Source: Dasypus novemcinctus (taxonomy: Eukaryota; Chordata; Mammalia; Cingulata; Dasypodidae). Taken from it: a stretch of 64,000 nt of DNA. The stretch covers positions 4,464,001 through 4,528,000 of the forward strand of contig NC_080677.1 of NCBI RefSeq assembly GCF_030445035.2, given 5' to 3'. The stretch's first letter is position 1. Every line of letters begins with the position of its first letter. Positions 36,301 to 47,637 of this stretch are shown here, piece by piece. Both the position numbers and the translations under genes were made by a program. Below the pieces are notes generated by a model that saw only the letters and a list, made by a program, of their open reading frames with translations, was not told where the DNA came from and made no database searches.

Positions 36301-37080
36301 AGGCGGTTACATTCCTCTCCCCACATACTTCTGCTTTAGAACCATGTTAGATAACAGAGTTTTTTCATATACAAGGCAGTGCGAAAGGCGGTATGGAATG
36401 CTGCTGATTCCAGCTCTGGGTTTTGGAGTGACATCAGAATGTAATGCAGCTCAGCAAACGGGAAGGGTAGAGTCTCGTCTGCCAGCACGCTCTTCGCCTT
36501 CAGCAGATTTCTAACCTGGCAGGTTCTCTAATGCAAAACCATTGGCGAAGGCAGGGCACACATCGGCTGGGGTCAGAAAATCTTCTTGAATTAAAACTCT
36601 CTGGATGCGTGTTCTGAAGAGGCTCCTATTTCCCGAAAACACTGCAAGGAATCCTAAACCCAATTGCATAATCCGTGCGTGGGCCGTGGGTGTAGGCGTA
36701 TGTTACGTAAGTTCATCGGCTGAATATCTTGCCAAGAAGCGAAGAGACGCTTCTTGACAACGCAGGATGGGGAGGCATAGCTCTTTGTATGATTTCGCCA
36801 GGAGAGAAGGAGCTTGACAGCTGGGGCTAGAACAAAAACTTCATGACAGAGAGGCGGGAGAGCCAGGCTCACACAGCGAAGGGCTCAGACAATATTCCTG
36901 GAGAGTATATTTATTCCATCGCCGGGGTTTCCTAGGCTACACGAGCCTAAAGTAACTCAAGGCCCGATGGTATCTGCTCCTTGGCAATGAGTTCAGCACA
37001 CACTTGCTGACTGACACTCCGTGACAGGGACAGGTGGGTACTGGGACTCAACGGCCTCTGCATCGAATCTGCTCATAGGA
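33353..37080. other. Mixed sequence with a GC-rich segment, no gene confirmed
   Basis: 33.35-33.9 kb is AT-rich. From about 34.0 to 36.3 kb GC content and CpG density rise, especially around 35.2-35.4 kb, giving many overlapping open frames on both strands. One minus-strand frame (34807-34550) looks more protein-like than the rest and is listed as a finding. I see no exon with a recognisable domain. Confidence 0.4.
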
Positions 37081-37290
37081 GAGTTGGTGTGGGGCATGGG
37101 TTAAAGAATTCGTGTTTCCTTAATGGTGACAAATGTCCCATCTGGGGTAACACTGACTGGGGTAGTCAGTCACCTTACCTAAGACTTAATTTTCTCATCT
37201 GCAAAATGGGCAAAATGGGCAAGACAAGAGTATCTAACTTTTGGGTCATTTTAAAGGTTAAAGAATAAAGGCTGGTAGGAGTTTCAAGTG
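37081..37290 (+). repeat. MIR SINE
   Basis: CACCTTACCTAAGACTTAAT, TTTTCTCATCTGCAAAATGG (the best conserved MIR phrase) and a following TTTTAAAGGTTAAAGAATAA block are in the right order on the plus strand. A 9-10 bp duplication (CAAAATGGG twice) has arisen inside it. Confidence 0.75.
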
Positions 37291-37539
37291 GTAAAACTGT
37301 CCTTACTTGTTGGCGATTAATACAGTCAATAGTTCACTAAAGACATATTTAATACCTACTAGGGTATGAGAACTTGATTATTAGAATTATTATTTAAAAA
37401 GAGGGAGAAGGAAGCAAGAAGGTGTGTGTCTACTGATAAGGGTGGGACCCGTCCAAAAGAAATGAAGTGGAGATGGGGAAAAAACTGATACAGCTCACTG
37501 ACTTGTGATTTTTGATGAGTTTCAAAAATATTTATTCTG

Positions 37540-37936
37540 TAAATTTTTAAGAGGCAGATTGATATTCTCCCAAACAGACTTTAGATTAGGCAATGGTTTC
37601 TTAGATATGTCACCAAGAGCACAAGCAACAAAAGGAAAAAATAGATAAATTTGACTTCATCAAAATTGAAAACTTCTCTGCTTCAAAGGGCACTATCAGG
37701 AAAGTGAATAGAAAACCCACGATATGGGAGAAAATGCTTGCAAATTATATCTGATAAAGGACTTCAGTCAAGAATACGTAAAGGCCTCTTACAGTTCAAC
37801 AATTAAAAGACAAATAATTTTAAAAATGGACAGAAGACTTAAATAGACATTTATCCAAAAAATATATACAAATGGCCCAAAAGCACATATAAAAATTCTC
37901 AACATCACTGGTCATGTGGGAAATATAATGTAAAAG
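37540..37936 (+). mobile_element. Old L1 3' region, left part
   Basis: This is decayed ORF2 C-terminal coding sequence: CACCAAGAGCACAAGCAACA, AAATTTGACTTCATCAAAAT, GGGAGAAAATGCTTGCAAAT and AAAAATGGACAGAAGACTTA. It stops exactly at a DAS-SINE and resumes after it. Confidence 0.8.
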
Positions 37937-37946
37937 TGTAATGACA

Positions 37947-38332
37947 GGGGAGGCGGACTTGGCCCAGTGGTTAGGGCTTCCGTCTACCATATGGGAGGTC
38001 CACGGTTCAAGCCCCGGGCCTCCTTGACCCTGTGGAGCTGGCCCATGCGCAGTGCTGATGCGCGCAGGAGTGCCGTGCCATGCAAGGGTGTCCCCCGCGT
38101 GGCCCCCACACGCAAGGAGTGCGCCTGTGAGGAAAGCCGCCCAGCGTGAAAAGAAAGAGCAGCCTGCCCAGGAATGGCGCCGCCCACACTTCCCGTGCCA
38201 CTGACAACAACAGAAGCGGACAAAGAAGAAGATACAGTAAATAGACACAGAGAACAGACAACCGGGGTGGGGTGGGCAGGGCAGGGTGGGGCAAGGGGAG
38301 AGAAATAAATAAATAAATAAATCTTTAAAAAA
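37947..38332 (+). repeat. DAS-SINE, long form, with target duplication
   Basis: It starts GGGGAGGCGGACTTGGCCCA. The A box reads TGGCCCAGTGG and the B box GGTTCAAGCCC. The long body follows (GTGGAGCTGGCCCATGCGCA, AGTGCTGATGCGCGCAGGAG, AGCCTGCCCAGGAATGGCGC), with a tail of AAATAAATAAATAAAT. The flanks TGTAATGACA (37937-37946) and TGTAACGACA (38333-38342) are a 10-bp target duplication with one change. It inserted into the L1. Confidence 0.92.
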
Positions 38333-38342
38333 TGTAACGACA

Positions 38343-39050
38343 CATCATTTCTAGGATGGCTATAGTGAAAAAGGGACACTAACAGAAATGGTGTGCATGT
38401 TGAGAAATTGAAATTCTCATCATTGTTGGCAGGAATTTAAAATGACCCAGGTCCTTGGGAAAACAGTGTAGTAGTTTAAAAAGACACACAGTCATCGTAT
38501 GACTCAGCAGTTCTACTCCTGGCTACAGACTCAAGAGAAGTGAAAGCACATGTCCATGCAAAACCTTGAGCTCTAATGTTCATAACAGTGTTACTCATGT
38601 TAGTGGAAACAAGTGGAAGCTTCCATCTGCCCTCAACAGATGAATGGATAAATAAAATGCAGTGTAGCCACGCAATGGAGTATTATTCAGTCGTAAAAAG
38701 AAATGAAGGACTAGTACAACCTGGACGAAACTTGAAAACATTAAACTAAATGAAAGGAGCCTGTTACCAAAGGCTACACATGTTGTATGATTCACTTTTT
38801 CTGAAGTGTCCTGAAAAGGCATATCTAGAGAGGCAGAAAACTCACCCATGGCCGCTGGGGCATTCAGGCAGGGTGGAATAGGGACTGACTGCTAATGAGC
38901 GCAGGGCTTTTTTTAGAGGTATTGAAAATGTTCAGAAGTTAGATTGTGTGATGGACACACAACTCCGTAAATGTAATAGAGGCCACTAAACTATACATGG
39001 TAGAAGGATGAATTTTATGGCAAGTGAATTCTATCTCAAAAAAAGCACTG
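38343..39050 (+). mobile_element. Old L1 3' region, right part
   Basis: Continues the L1 of 37540-37936: GAATGGATAAATAAAATGCA and GCAATGGAGTATTATTCAGT encode the end of ORF2, followed by an old 3' UTR with TTTTTTTAGAGGTATTGAAA and TGAATTTTATGGCAAGTGAA and ending in CTCAAAAAAAG. Confidence 0.8.
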
Positions 39051-40000
39051 TACATAAACATTGCTTTGAATTACTATTGTCCATTAATGACCACCCGTGA
39101 AACATTTCCCGTTTAAATAACTCACCATCCTGAATAGAAATGTATTAAGTCATCACAAACTTGAGTAAGTGAGAACAGTGTTGGTGGGTGGAGCAGAGGG
39201 CTCTGAGTGCTTTCTCGAGGGTCTCCCGGGCCTAATTCCAAACACTCCTTGCTGCAGAGGCTGAGCAGAGGGCTCCGTCCGGGAACAGGCTATCCTGAAG
39301 CGCCACTCGAGACCCCCCAGGCTCCCCTGGTGACTTTAAGAAACACAGAGCATCTATGCCCAGGAAAGAGTTTCCAGAGCTGAGGATTTTTTTTAAGCTC
39401 CCAAAACATGCTGGTTGGAAAAGTAGATTTTGGACACATAACCGTTTCAGCCCCAAGGCATTGCGTTCACCGGGAAGGGCCTGCTGCTGCTAAGAATCCC
39501 CCTGCCCTGTCCAACCTCAGGGGCGCTCACACAGGCTGGCTGCTCTCTGGTAAACAGAGCGGAGGTCAGTGAAGGGCGTTTGCTGGGCTTCGGCTGTGCA
39601 GTGTTGAGGGGACCTCGCACGGGAGCGCAGGTGAGAAGAACGTCTGAGCAGGAAGAGGTCAGGCGCAGGATGGCTACAGGCGCCCAGCACCACCGCAAGC
39701 ATTCACCACCACCGTCTCATTCAGCCCTGCCCCTGACCCACCGAAGCAGGTGTACCCGGCAGAGGCATAGTAGGGCCACGCCCTTCTGCCCATAATCCAG
39801 GGCTGCTCTGTTACGTCAACTTTTAAAAACTGTCATTTGTCAGGATGCATCTTCTCACTCAAAATAAATCCTCACGTTGGCGTCTCAATTTGTCTTCACC
39901 TTACCGTGTGTGTTTGCTTTTTTTTTTTTTAAATGAACCCTCAAAATACTATGAGATTGAGGCCAGGGGACCGGAACCGCCCCGGCCCCCTGATTACTCT
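39051..40000. other. Flank upstream of the CpG island
   Basis: GC content rises towards the right. A T11 tract lies at 39920-39930. No exon or repeat is supported; distal promoter elements could lie here. Confidence 0.4.
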
Positions 40001-41315
40001 GCTGCTACAGACAAGGAAAGCCAGGCGCAGTGGGGAGCACGAGCGAGCGCAGAAGGCAGCCCTCACTAGCCCAAGTGTGCGGCGCGCGGGCGACAGCGCC
40101 TGCCCGCGGAGCTTGCTGGCAACAGTCTCCGGAGCAAGAAAGCCCTCCCTGGAGAGCTAGGGTCTGAGCAGGGGCAGGAGGGATGCGGGCAGGACCAGGA
40201 CCCAGTGGGAAGAGCTGTCCCTGAGGCCCCCAGCCCAGGTGGAAAGGCGTCTGGGCAATTGGAGAACCCCGAAGCTGGGCCCGGGCGCAAGTTGGTGTCG
40301 TGCGCAGACGCCCGTGATCGGGCACCTTGTTGGACCACTGCTGTATGGGCACCACATGAAATTGTCCTATTTGTCCACAGACTGGTCTTTTGTTTGGCCG
40401 CTTTGGGGTGGGTTAGGAGGAACGTAGAGGTGGCTGGGAGGAGGGGCCTTTGGGGGCGAAGTTAGGGAGGTCAGAGGTCGCAGAAGCTGGAGGCAGAGCC
40501 TCTAGCAGAGCTGGGGAGGATCGGAGGTCCCCGTGGCTGGCCCTCCCTTTGGCTGGACATCCTCCTTCTCTCCTGAGCCCTAAGGCAAGCAGTTGCTACC
40601 GCCAGCTCCGCAGAGCAGGTCCTCAACTTGGAGCGCGCGTCCACCTGGAGTGCTTGTGCGAGCACGCATGCTGGCCCCTTCCCCAGTTTCCCGTGCAGGA
40701 GGCCCGGGTGCAGCCCAGAACCTGCGTTTCCAACAAGGTTCCCATTGTCGCTGCCGCTGCTCAGGGACCTCGCTTTGGGACGCCCGGCACCAGACGGTGC
40801 ACCTCGACGGGTTCGAGGCCGAGGGAGAGGCCCTGGCGCCCACGTCTCAGCCTGCACACCGTGGCCCTCCCGCGCTGGTCCGCACACGGGCCTCGCTGCC
40901 AGGGTGTCCCCCGCCGCAGCTTCGCCGGGCCCTGGCGGGTCCCAGGCCTCAGGACCCGGCACCTCGGCCCAGAGAGGGGCGCACGCCCTGCCCGGGGAGG
41001 GGAAGCCCAAGAAGGAGGCAGCGGAGGGGCGCTGAGGCCGGCGCGCGGGGACCCCGCTCCCCAGGGCGGCGAGGCGCGCCCCGGTGCCCTCCGGACCCTG
41101 GCGCGCCGCGCGCCCGGGGCGGCCGGCGGCGGAGGCGGGGCCGGGCGGGGCGGCGGGGCCTGCGGGGCGGGGGCCTGCGGGGCGGGGGCCGGCGTACCTT
41201 GCTCGGCGCACCCCCGCCCCGGGCCGCGAGCCCCTCCCTCCCCCTCCCGGGGCGGTTCCGGCCCCCGCCGCGCTCGGCTCCGCCGCTGTCCTGGCCGGCC
41301 CCGCGGGGGAGGACG

Positions 41316-41342
41316 ATGGGTCAGCGCGGAAAAAGTGAATGA
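41316..41342 (+). CDS. Upstream ORF in the 5' leader (8 codons)
   Basis: ATGGGTCAGCGC starts an 8-codon frame (MGQRGKSE) that ends with TGA 76 nt before the main start codon. Its context, GGACGATGG, has G at +4 and G at -3, so scanning ribosomes could use it. If the transcription start lies to its left, it may lower or condition translation of the main frame. It is present only if the leader extends this far. Confidence 0.35.
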   Translation: MGQRGKSE

Positions 41343-41418
41343 GCGCGGCGGCGGCGGCGCACAGACGCGCCTGACTCGGCCGCGCCGCCTGCCCCGCGCC
41401 CCCCGCGCCCCGGGCGCC

Positions 41419-41459
41419 ATGGACGCGCCGGCCGCCCTGGCAGCCAAGCCCCCCACTGG
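41419..41459 (+). CDS. Probable first coding exon of an unidentified gene (5' part only)
   Basis: The ATG at 41419 sits in a near-perfect initiation context (GGGCGCCATGG). The exon encodes MDAPAALAAKPPT and the first two bases (GG) of codon 14, then meets a strong splice donor, GG followed by GTAAGC (GT at 41460-41461); if unspliced, the frame would hit TAA at 41461-41463. The residues are alanine/proline-rich with no domain, signal peptide or membrane segment. The downstream exon is not recognisable in the remaining 22.5 kb, so a large first intron is likely. I could not name the gene. Alternatives are a first exon whose real start lies elsewhere, or a chance ATG in a non-coding first exon. 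Confidence 0.5.
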
Positions 41460-44400
41460 GTAAGCGGGCGCGCGGGCCCGAGCCGGGGGCCCTGCGCGGC
41501 GCGGAGGCGGGCGGGGGCGTGCGGGGCCTGCTGGGGCCGGGGTGCCCTGCGCGCCCGGCTGGTCACCCGGGTAACCGCGGCGGGCACTCCTGGCGCGGGC
41601 TGTGTGCGCGAGCGCGCGTGCTTTGCCGGGGTCCCGGCGGGCAGGGCCCCCCGCCCGCTCGCGGCCTTCCTCGGCCCCCTCGGGGTGCTGGCCGCGCGGC
41701 GGGGGCTGGTGGGAGACCTGGCTGCTTCTACCTGCAGCCCGGCGCCCACTGCCCGCTGGTCTTGTACCCCTCAAGTCACCCTTCGCGGGCCGCAGCCCGC
41801 CGCCCCGCTGGCCCCGCCACGGGCAGGGGGTGGTCTGTGCCTCTCAGGCCGCTGGCCCTGGCCTTCTCTGTAGGTTTGTGTGTAGGGCACTGGCCCGGAC
41901 GCTTTCGTGGCAACTGCGCCCCTCCCCAGCGCTTTCTTTTCTGGGATTTTCCTTGGGCGGTGTAGAGGGGCGCAGGGGGTCCCATCCTGCCAGGGTTAGG
42001 GGCCACAGCCTTGGCTCTCCAAGGCCAGGGCATCGACGCCCTTTCCATGCCTGTTTTCCATCCTCGCACCTTGCGTGTGGGGATTCCGTGTTCCGTTCCG
42101 AGTTTTGCTGGCAGGAAGAGCAGCTTGTCTCACTCAGTCCCCACCACGACCCCTTCCCTTAACCCGGAGGTGGAGCCGGTTTCAGCCCTGCGCCTCGGGA
42201 GGGCCGAGCGCCTGGTGGCGTGGCTCGCGCAGTGCCCGGCCGCGTCCTTGCGGTCACTCTGTCTCGGGGCGGCGCGCCTGGGACCCTCGGAGCTCTCCGG
42301 CTTGCCTGCAGCAAATGTGTGATGAGTCTGGCGAATGGAATGAGTAGCCAGGGTGGGCCCTGCACCTGCTTACCGAATGGGCCGCTTTCCGCCCCAGCAA
42401 CTGGACTGGGACGTGGCAGCGTTGGGGACAACAAGCTCTTTTCTTCTGCAGTCGTGCCCCACTGACTCAGCCTGCTCTGCCCGTTTCCCACGTGCCCTGC
42501 GGCCCGTCTCTGTAAAAGGCTGTCCAACTGACTTTTCTCTTTAGGGAGCCAGGTTAGCAAACGAATAATCCTGAAGCAGAGGCATGGCAAAAAGAACTTT
42601 TTTGCACAGAGTTTAGTGGTGGTTGTGTAATTCGTTCTGAGCAAATAAACCTCAAAAAAAAAAAAAAAAAAAAAGGAAATCAATGGGGGAAATCCTCTCT
42701 TTCAAGCTAATGGGCATACTAAAATGACACAGGGAACTGTGTAACGGAATTACCTTTCAATCTATCGCTTTAGTGGCCATTTAGTAAGGTCGAAGAGAAA
42801 GAATCATTTATGCCGTTATTACTTGTTATTACTTTACGGGTAAATAGGAAGAAAACATTTCAGCGGCCAGCAAAATTGTATCCAAATGTATTTGTAAAAG
42901 CCTTAGACGGTGTCTGATTATAGAAGTGAACGGTTGTATTTTAAGATTGTGGCCCTTTTTCCAGCCTGGTTCTGTAGAACCAAGAAGCACCACCAGTGTC
43001 TGGTTTCTTCCCAGTGCTATGAAGAGCTCTGATTGGCCTTCACATCTGAGACCCACAGGAGAGCGAGAATGATTTTCACTTGGAAATAATAACAAAGCAT
43101 GAAATCATGATTACATTTGATTCTGCCCGCCCTCTTGCCGCCAGAATCTCATCTGCTTAGTTGAACATCTTTGTCAAAAGAAATGTGGAAACATTGTTTT
43201 TAACTGCGTTGCTCCCTATTATTTTTTTTTTTATCACTTGTCATTTATTTAAATTCCTTCAGTGAAGAGGCATCAGGAAAATTTCAGGGTGCTTCTATTT
43301 TGAGTCAAGAATCATGTAGTTAATACAGAAGCTGGTAAAATCTGAGGAAAGAAAGGCTCTTTCAGCGGTGGAGAATTTTATATTTTTTAGGTGAATTGCC
43401 TGCCTATCATAAAAGAATAGATATGGGTGTGAGATTTCTGGCTTCAGTATATTACTGAAGGCACTCCGGTTCTGTTTGTTCTTCACTGAAGTTTCCTCTT
43501 TTCTATGCCTGCTTCTCTGGTGCTGGAGAAGAAGACACGGCTGACTGTGTGGTTGAGGGAAAACCGCTTGCAATCTGATGCTGCTACAGGTGGTCATAAA
43601 ATGAAACTTTCGATGAGCTATCCTTTTCCCACATGATCGCAAATGCCTGATGAATTTTTGTTGCTGCTGATAGAAACACCACTCATCCTTGTATTGTGTG
43701 GAAACTGGACTGGGAAGACTGATTAAATTAAGAAGATTTCACGTTCTGAAAGGTCTACCAGAGCCTTTCTTGAGGGCAATTGAAAGGACAGATACGTTAG
43801 TGGATGTCCAGTCACTGACTGTTTCTCTGTCTGTTATTAGCAGATAATTATTAGCTATCTTTGTTAACCACAAGTATCCACTTTCATTTGGATTGCACTT
43901 GCAGGTGTTGAAGGGTAATTTCATTGAAACAATGGCTTACGACTACCTTAACCGAGAGAAGTATTCCTTTAGGAAGGAGGGTGTTTACAAAACCAGCACA
44001 TCAGACTTGTGACTTGTAAGGAATTTTAGGGCTCAATTGACATATAATAGTGTGGCAGAAATATTCTAGAATACAAGTAAAGGCACATTACCCTGTGGTG
44101 AGGCCTTAAAACCTGCTCCATTCTTTAGGCTCTTCTGTTAACTTTTACTTTATTCGCTTGAATGTTGGTGGGATCCACCCCAGGCATTAACTTTCCCATC
44201 GAACTTTAGATGAATAAGGGGCAAAATGTGTGGGGTTGGGCAGGATGGTGATTTAATTTTTCCGACAGAGGAAACATCTTTCTGGAAAATAATAGTCTGC
44301 AATGGCATGAAATGTCAAAACAGCTGCTGCATTTGGTCAATGGCAGCACACAAGCAGTTTAAGTCTCACTGATTTATGTAAAAATCAGTGAGACTTTGCT

Positions 44401-47216
44401 GATCAATTTCATCAAAAAATGAGCTTGGCGTTGAGATAGCTGTTACTCATTTCTCTGCATAAATTTGTATTGCTTTCTTGTTCTAAAACCAGATTAAATA
44501 AGTAATTTTTAGGCAAAATTAATGGCAGTGCATAACTTGAGCTACTCTGGTCCTGTCAGCACTCCGCATAATAGGACGTACAGAAGGCCTGCTTGTCTTG
44601 ATAGTAAGTATGGGCTGGCCACGATGCCATTTTCTGTTTAAACCTTATGAGCGTAGCATTATTAATGAGGTATTAATGCTTGCACTCAATACCAAGAAGT
44701 TGAGCTTTCTAGACCTTTTTTGCTTTTGACCGGCATGTCAAAGAGCAGGTTTACATTTTAAAAAAATGATAGCGTGAATAATATTGGTTGCATTACATTT
44801 TTCCTATCTAACGTAAGCAAAGCTTAAATTATTTATCACTATTATTGTCATTTCTGAACTAGCTGCTTCTTTTAAGAATGTGATATTTAGGTATTGCCTG
44901 ATGGAAAGTAGAAGGTTGGCCTGGGCATTTTATTCTTTTGAAACTATAGTTTTTATTACTACGTCAGGGAGACTTGGCATTTCCCTGTTACAATATCAAA
45001 TAATCCTAGAGCAAATTCAGTGTTTCTGGTTGGTTGTGGAAGGACGATTAGCACTTTGTGTAAGACTGTTTTTGAAGACGCCCGTGCTCTCTCGCCTCCA
45101 GTCACGCCAGCCTGTAGGTCTTGACTGTTCTCCTCTCCCTCGTGTCTTCCCCCCACACACGGGCGAGAGATATTGAGTGGGGTCTCAATTCAGAAGCAGC
45201 ACCCGCGCCCCAGCCTGTCTAGGTTCTCTGGCTTCTTTAATTTGGGAACTCAGATATGAAGTCACAATTTATTTGCACCCCAGAGTGTATCCCTAATTAT
45301 TAAGAAAATAATGATTGTATAGTATCTCTCTGCACTGTACTGTGTGGCTTAGGCTTCTAAGCCTTTTGTACTTTATTACCTTCACTGTTCCTTTTTTTTT
45401 TTTTTGAATTGATCAAAAATTCCAGGAAATGATCATAAAAACCAAAGTAGCGTTTAGATTGGGGCTTAAAAAATTTAAGGTTGAGGAACCTTGCTTTTGA
45501 TTTAGACCAAGTAAAGCCATTTAGTAGAGACTTAGTGTGTTTATTATGTGGCGTTTACCTAAACCATTCCTTATCTCCCCTTCCACATTTAAATTTGGGC
45601 CTCAGGGTTTTTATGTGTGGATTAATTTTAGTTATGCATTTTTTTCAGTTGCTTTATGCAATAACAGGACATAGATTTGATATTTTATGGCCCATTAAAA
45701 ATTTCATATCCCTTCATCTTTGTACTTTTTTACTTGTACTACTTAAAACATTTAATTTTGATTTATGTTATTTCTACAGATTTTTGATAATGATCTTTTA
45801 ATCTTTTGTGATTTTCCTTTATTTAAATCAGGTTTAGGTGTTAGCAACCACCCCCCCATAATATACCTTTGCCTTCTCCACTTTCACTTTGTTGCTCTGA
45901 GGGTTTCTTTATTATTCAAATCCTGCTTGCTGATTCTCACCTTATTTCATTAGTCTTCATGTTTAGATAGTTCTTTTGGTTTTCTCCTCTCTTCCTGTAG
46001 GTGGTATTAAAATTTTTTCTCATGCATACTTTATGTAGTTTTCATTGCTTTTTACCGAGCTAATGACAGTAATTGCTTAAGAGCTAATGATATTTACTCT
46101 GGGCTAGACTTTGCTGTGTACTCTGGTGTGACGACATGAGTGTGGCTTTCCAAAAATACATTTTTTTGGAGTTCTACCGCCTGTCTCAGGGACAGGTGCC
46201 GTGCTTCTCGGCAGCCCCTCCTGGGTCCCCCACCTGCTGGCCCCACTTGGTCCCTCAGCACCCAGGAGCTGCCAGGCTCAGCTAGAGAAAGATCCTCTTT
46301 CCCCAACCGGGAGACGCCCTGTAGCCCCGAGGTTTTGACGGTGTTTCCCTCTGCCACCCTCATTAGGTGGTGAGCAGCTCTTTGCCAGGACCATGTCCCC
46401 TCCAGGTCAAGTCTAGTTAGAACAGACACCCAGCCAAGCACTTTTATAAAAAAAGAGAGAAAGGGAGAAAGAGAGAGAGAAGGAAAAAAGGGTTTCCCAT
46501 ACCTGTTACAATGTTTTGTTTAGGGACATTGGATTCCCCCCGTTCCCAGGCCACCACTGCTTTTTGCGTTTAGAGCCAGTCCTCACCTCTGTGAAACCCA
46601 GTGGTGGCTTCTTAAAAGCCGCTGATGGATGTCGGTAATCCTTCAAGTCCTTCTCCCTTTCAAAGGAAATGGGACACAAGTCCCCAAAGATTCGCCAGAG
46701 AACTCGGGGCCTCCGGGTCCGGGGCCTTGTGCATCCTCCCCGCCCACCGCCGGTCCTGTCCCCACCGCCCGAGCACCACAACCTGCCTCGGGGTGCCCCG
46801 AGCTCCTCCGGGCCTCTTTGGCATGCCCGGGCGCCCCTGCTCCGGCCCGTGTGGACATGCTGACAGCCTCCTGGGCGCGGCTGGGCAGGAAGGGCCTTCC
46901 GGGCTGGGGGCTCGCCCCCCAGCTCAGGCCCACCGCCCCTGCCTTCCCCTCTTTGACCCACACCCTGCTCAGGCAGTCAGGGTGGGGAGTGGCGAGCACG
47001 TCGGCCCAGCCAGGAGGGCATCTGGGTCAGTTGTGCGAGATTCGAGCGGCCCGCCTCGGCTAGCGGGGCCCGCTGTGACTGCTTCTCCAGCCAGGCTGCC
47101 GGAGAATACGTCCAGAAAATGCCCCACATCACACCTCTTCTTCCCTCTCCCTGCCCTGGGCAACTGCCGTGGTCATTGTCTCCGCATCACTGCTAGTTTC
47201 TTCCATTTCCAGTCCC
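41460..47216. other. Presumed first intron: unique sequence
   Basis: CpG-rich to about 42.3 kb, then AT-rich. An A22 tract follows AAATAAACCTC at about 42645-42675 and may be the tail of a small retrocopy. 43-45 kb looks unique and may be conserved non-coding DNA; it holds the hairpin at 44361-44396. A purine-rich tract (AG-type) lies at about 46448-46492. GC rises again at 46.6-47.1 kb with overlapping open frames on both strands. I found no exon with a recognisable domain. Confidence 0.4.
44361..44396. repeat. Perfect 15-bp inverted repeat (hairpin)
   Basis: AAGTCTCACTGATTT (44361-44375) and its exact complement AAATCAGTGAGACTT (44382-44396) are separated by 6 nt. As RNA this would form a stable 15-bp stem with a hexaloop; as DNA, a small cruciform. 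It is not part of any repeat I recognise. The stem is shorter than a typical pre-microRNA. Confidence 0.9.
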
Positions 47217-47525
47217 AATAGTTCTATAATAGAATACCAGAATAAATTTGCAGGGACAGATGCTGGACGTTATATACCCTGCCATAACTCACTGGGTGGA
47301 GTGGGGGAGAGTGTAAAGTATAATGTACACTATAATCCATGCGGTGCAGCAGGGCTCCGAAATGTGTTCACCAAATGCAGTGAATGTGCCACCATGATGA
47401 GAGAGGTGGTTGATGTGGGAGTGGGGTGAGGGGGGTGGGGAGTATGTGGGAACCTCTTGTATTTTTTAATGTAACATTTTTTGTGATCTATGTATCTTCA
47501 AAAACACAATAAAAAAATAAAAAAA
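47217..47525 (+). mobile_element. L1 LINE 3' UTR end
   Basis: It aligns with the end of the L1 3' UTR at 55600-56035. Landmarks include the AAAGTATAATGTACACTATA block, the GTGGGAGTGGGGTGAGGGGG tract, CTTGTATTTTTTAATGTAAC and a CACAATAAAAAAATAAAAAA tail. It is heavily 5'-truncated. Confidence 0.75.
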
Positions 47526-47637
47526 GGAATATATTCTGCCATGACAGAAGCGTTCTCGGCCTGCGCCGCCCGGTGCGGGAGCCCTGGCAGTGTGGCTAGG
47601 CAAACCAAGAGCGGAGTTCTCAGGGCTATTGAATGGT

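Larger units (their letters stand above)
40600..42330 (+). promoter_or_regulatory. CpG island promoter
   Basis: This is the most GC- and CpG-rich part of the window, with its core at about 40780-41720. There is no TATA box before the first exon. Several Sp1-type GC boxes (GGGGCGGGG forms) are present at 41130-41190, including a 15-bp unit (CCTGCGGGGCGGGGG) repeated at 41159-41188. Such islands mark promoters of housekeeping or developmental genes and initiate from dispersed sites. The ATG and splice donor at 41419-41461 give the plus-strand direction. Open frames of 200-340 codons on both strands here are caused by the scarcity of stop codons in GC-rich DNA. Confidence 0.85.

Noticed and set aside
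37947-38030. tRNA gene suggested by A and B boxes
   Set aside because: The tRNA-like head belongs to a DAS-SINE with the family's body, tail and target duplication; the same holds for the other SINE copies.
41419-41459. Naming the gene from its 13 residues
   Set aside because: Several human genes with short Ala/Pro-rich N-termini came to mind but none matched, so no symbol is given.
40471-41774. Several 240-337-codon frames on both strands
   Set aside because: They overlap one another in the CpG island, where stop codons are rare; only the ATG at 41419 with its splice donor is supported.
44361-44396. MicroRNA gene
   Set aside because: The perfect stem is only 15 bp and extension outside it is weak; kept as a hairpin, not called an RNA gene.
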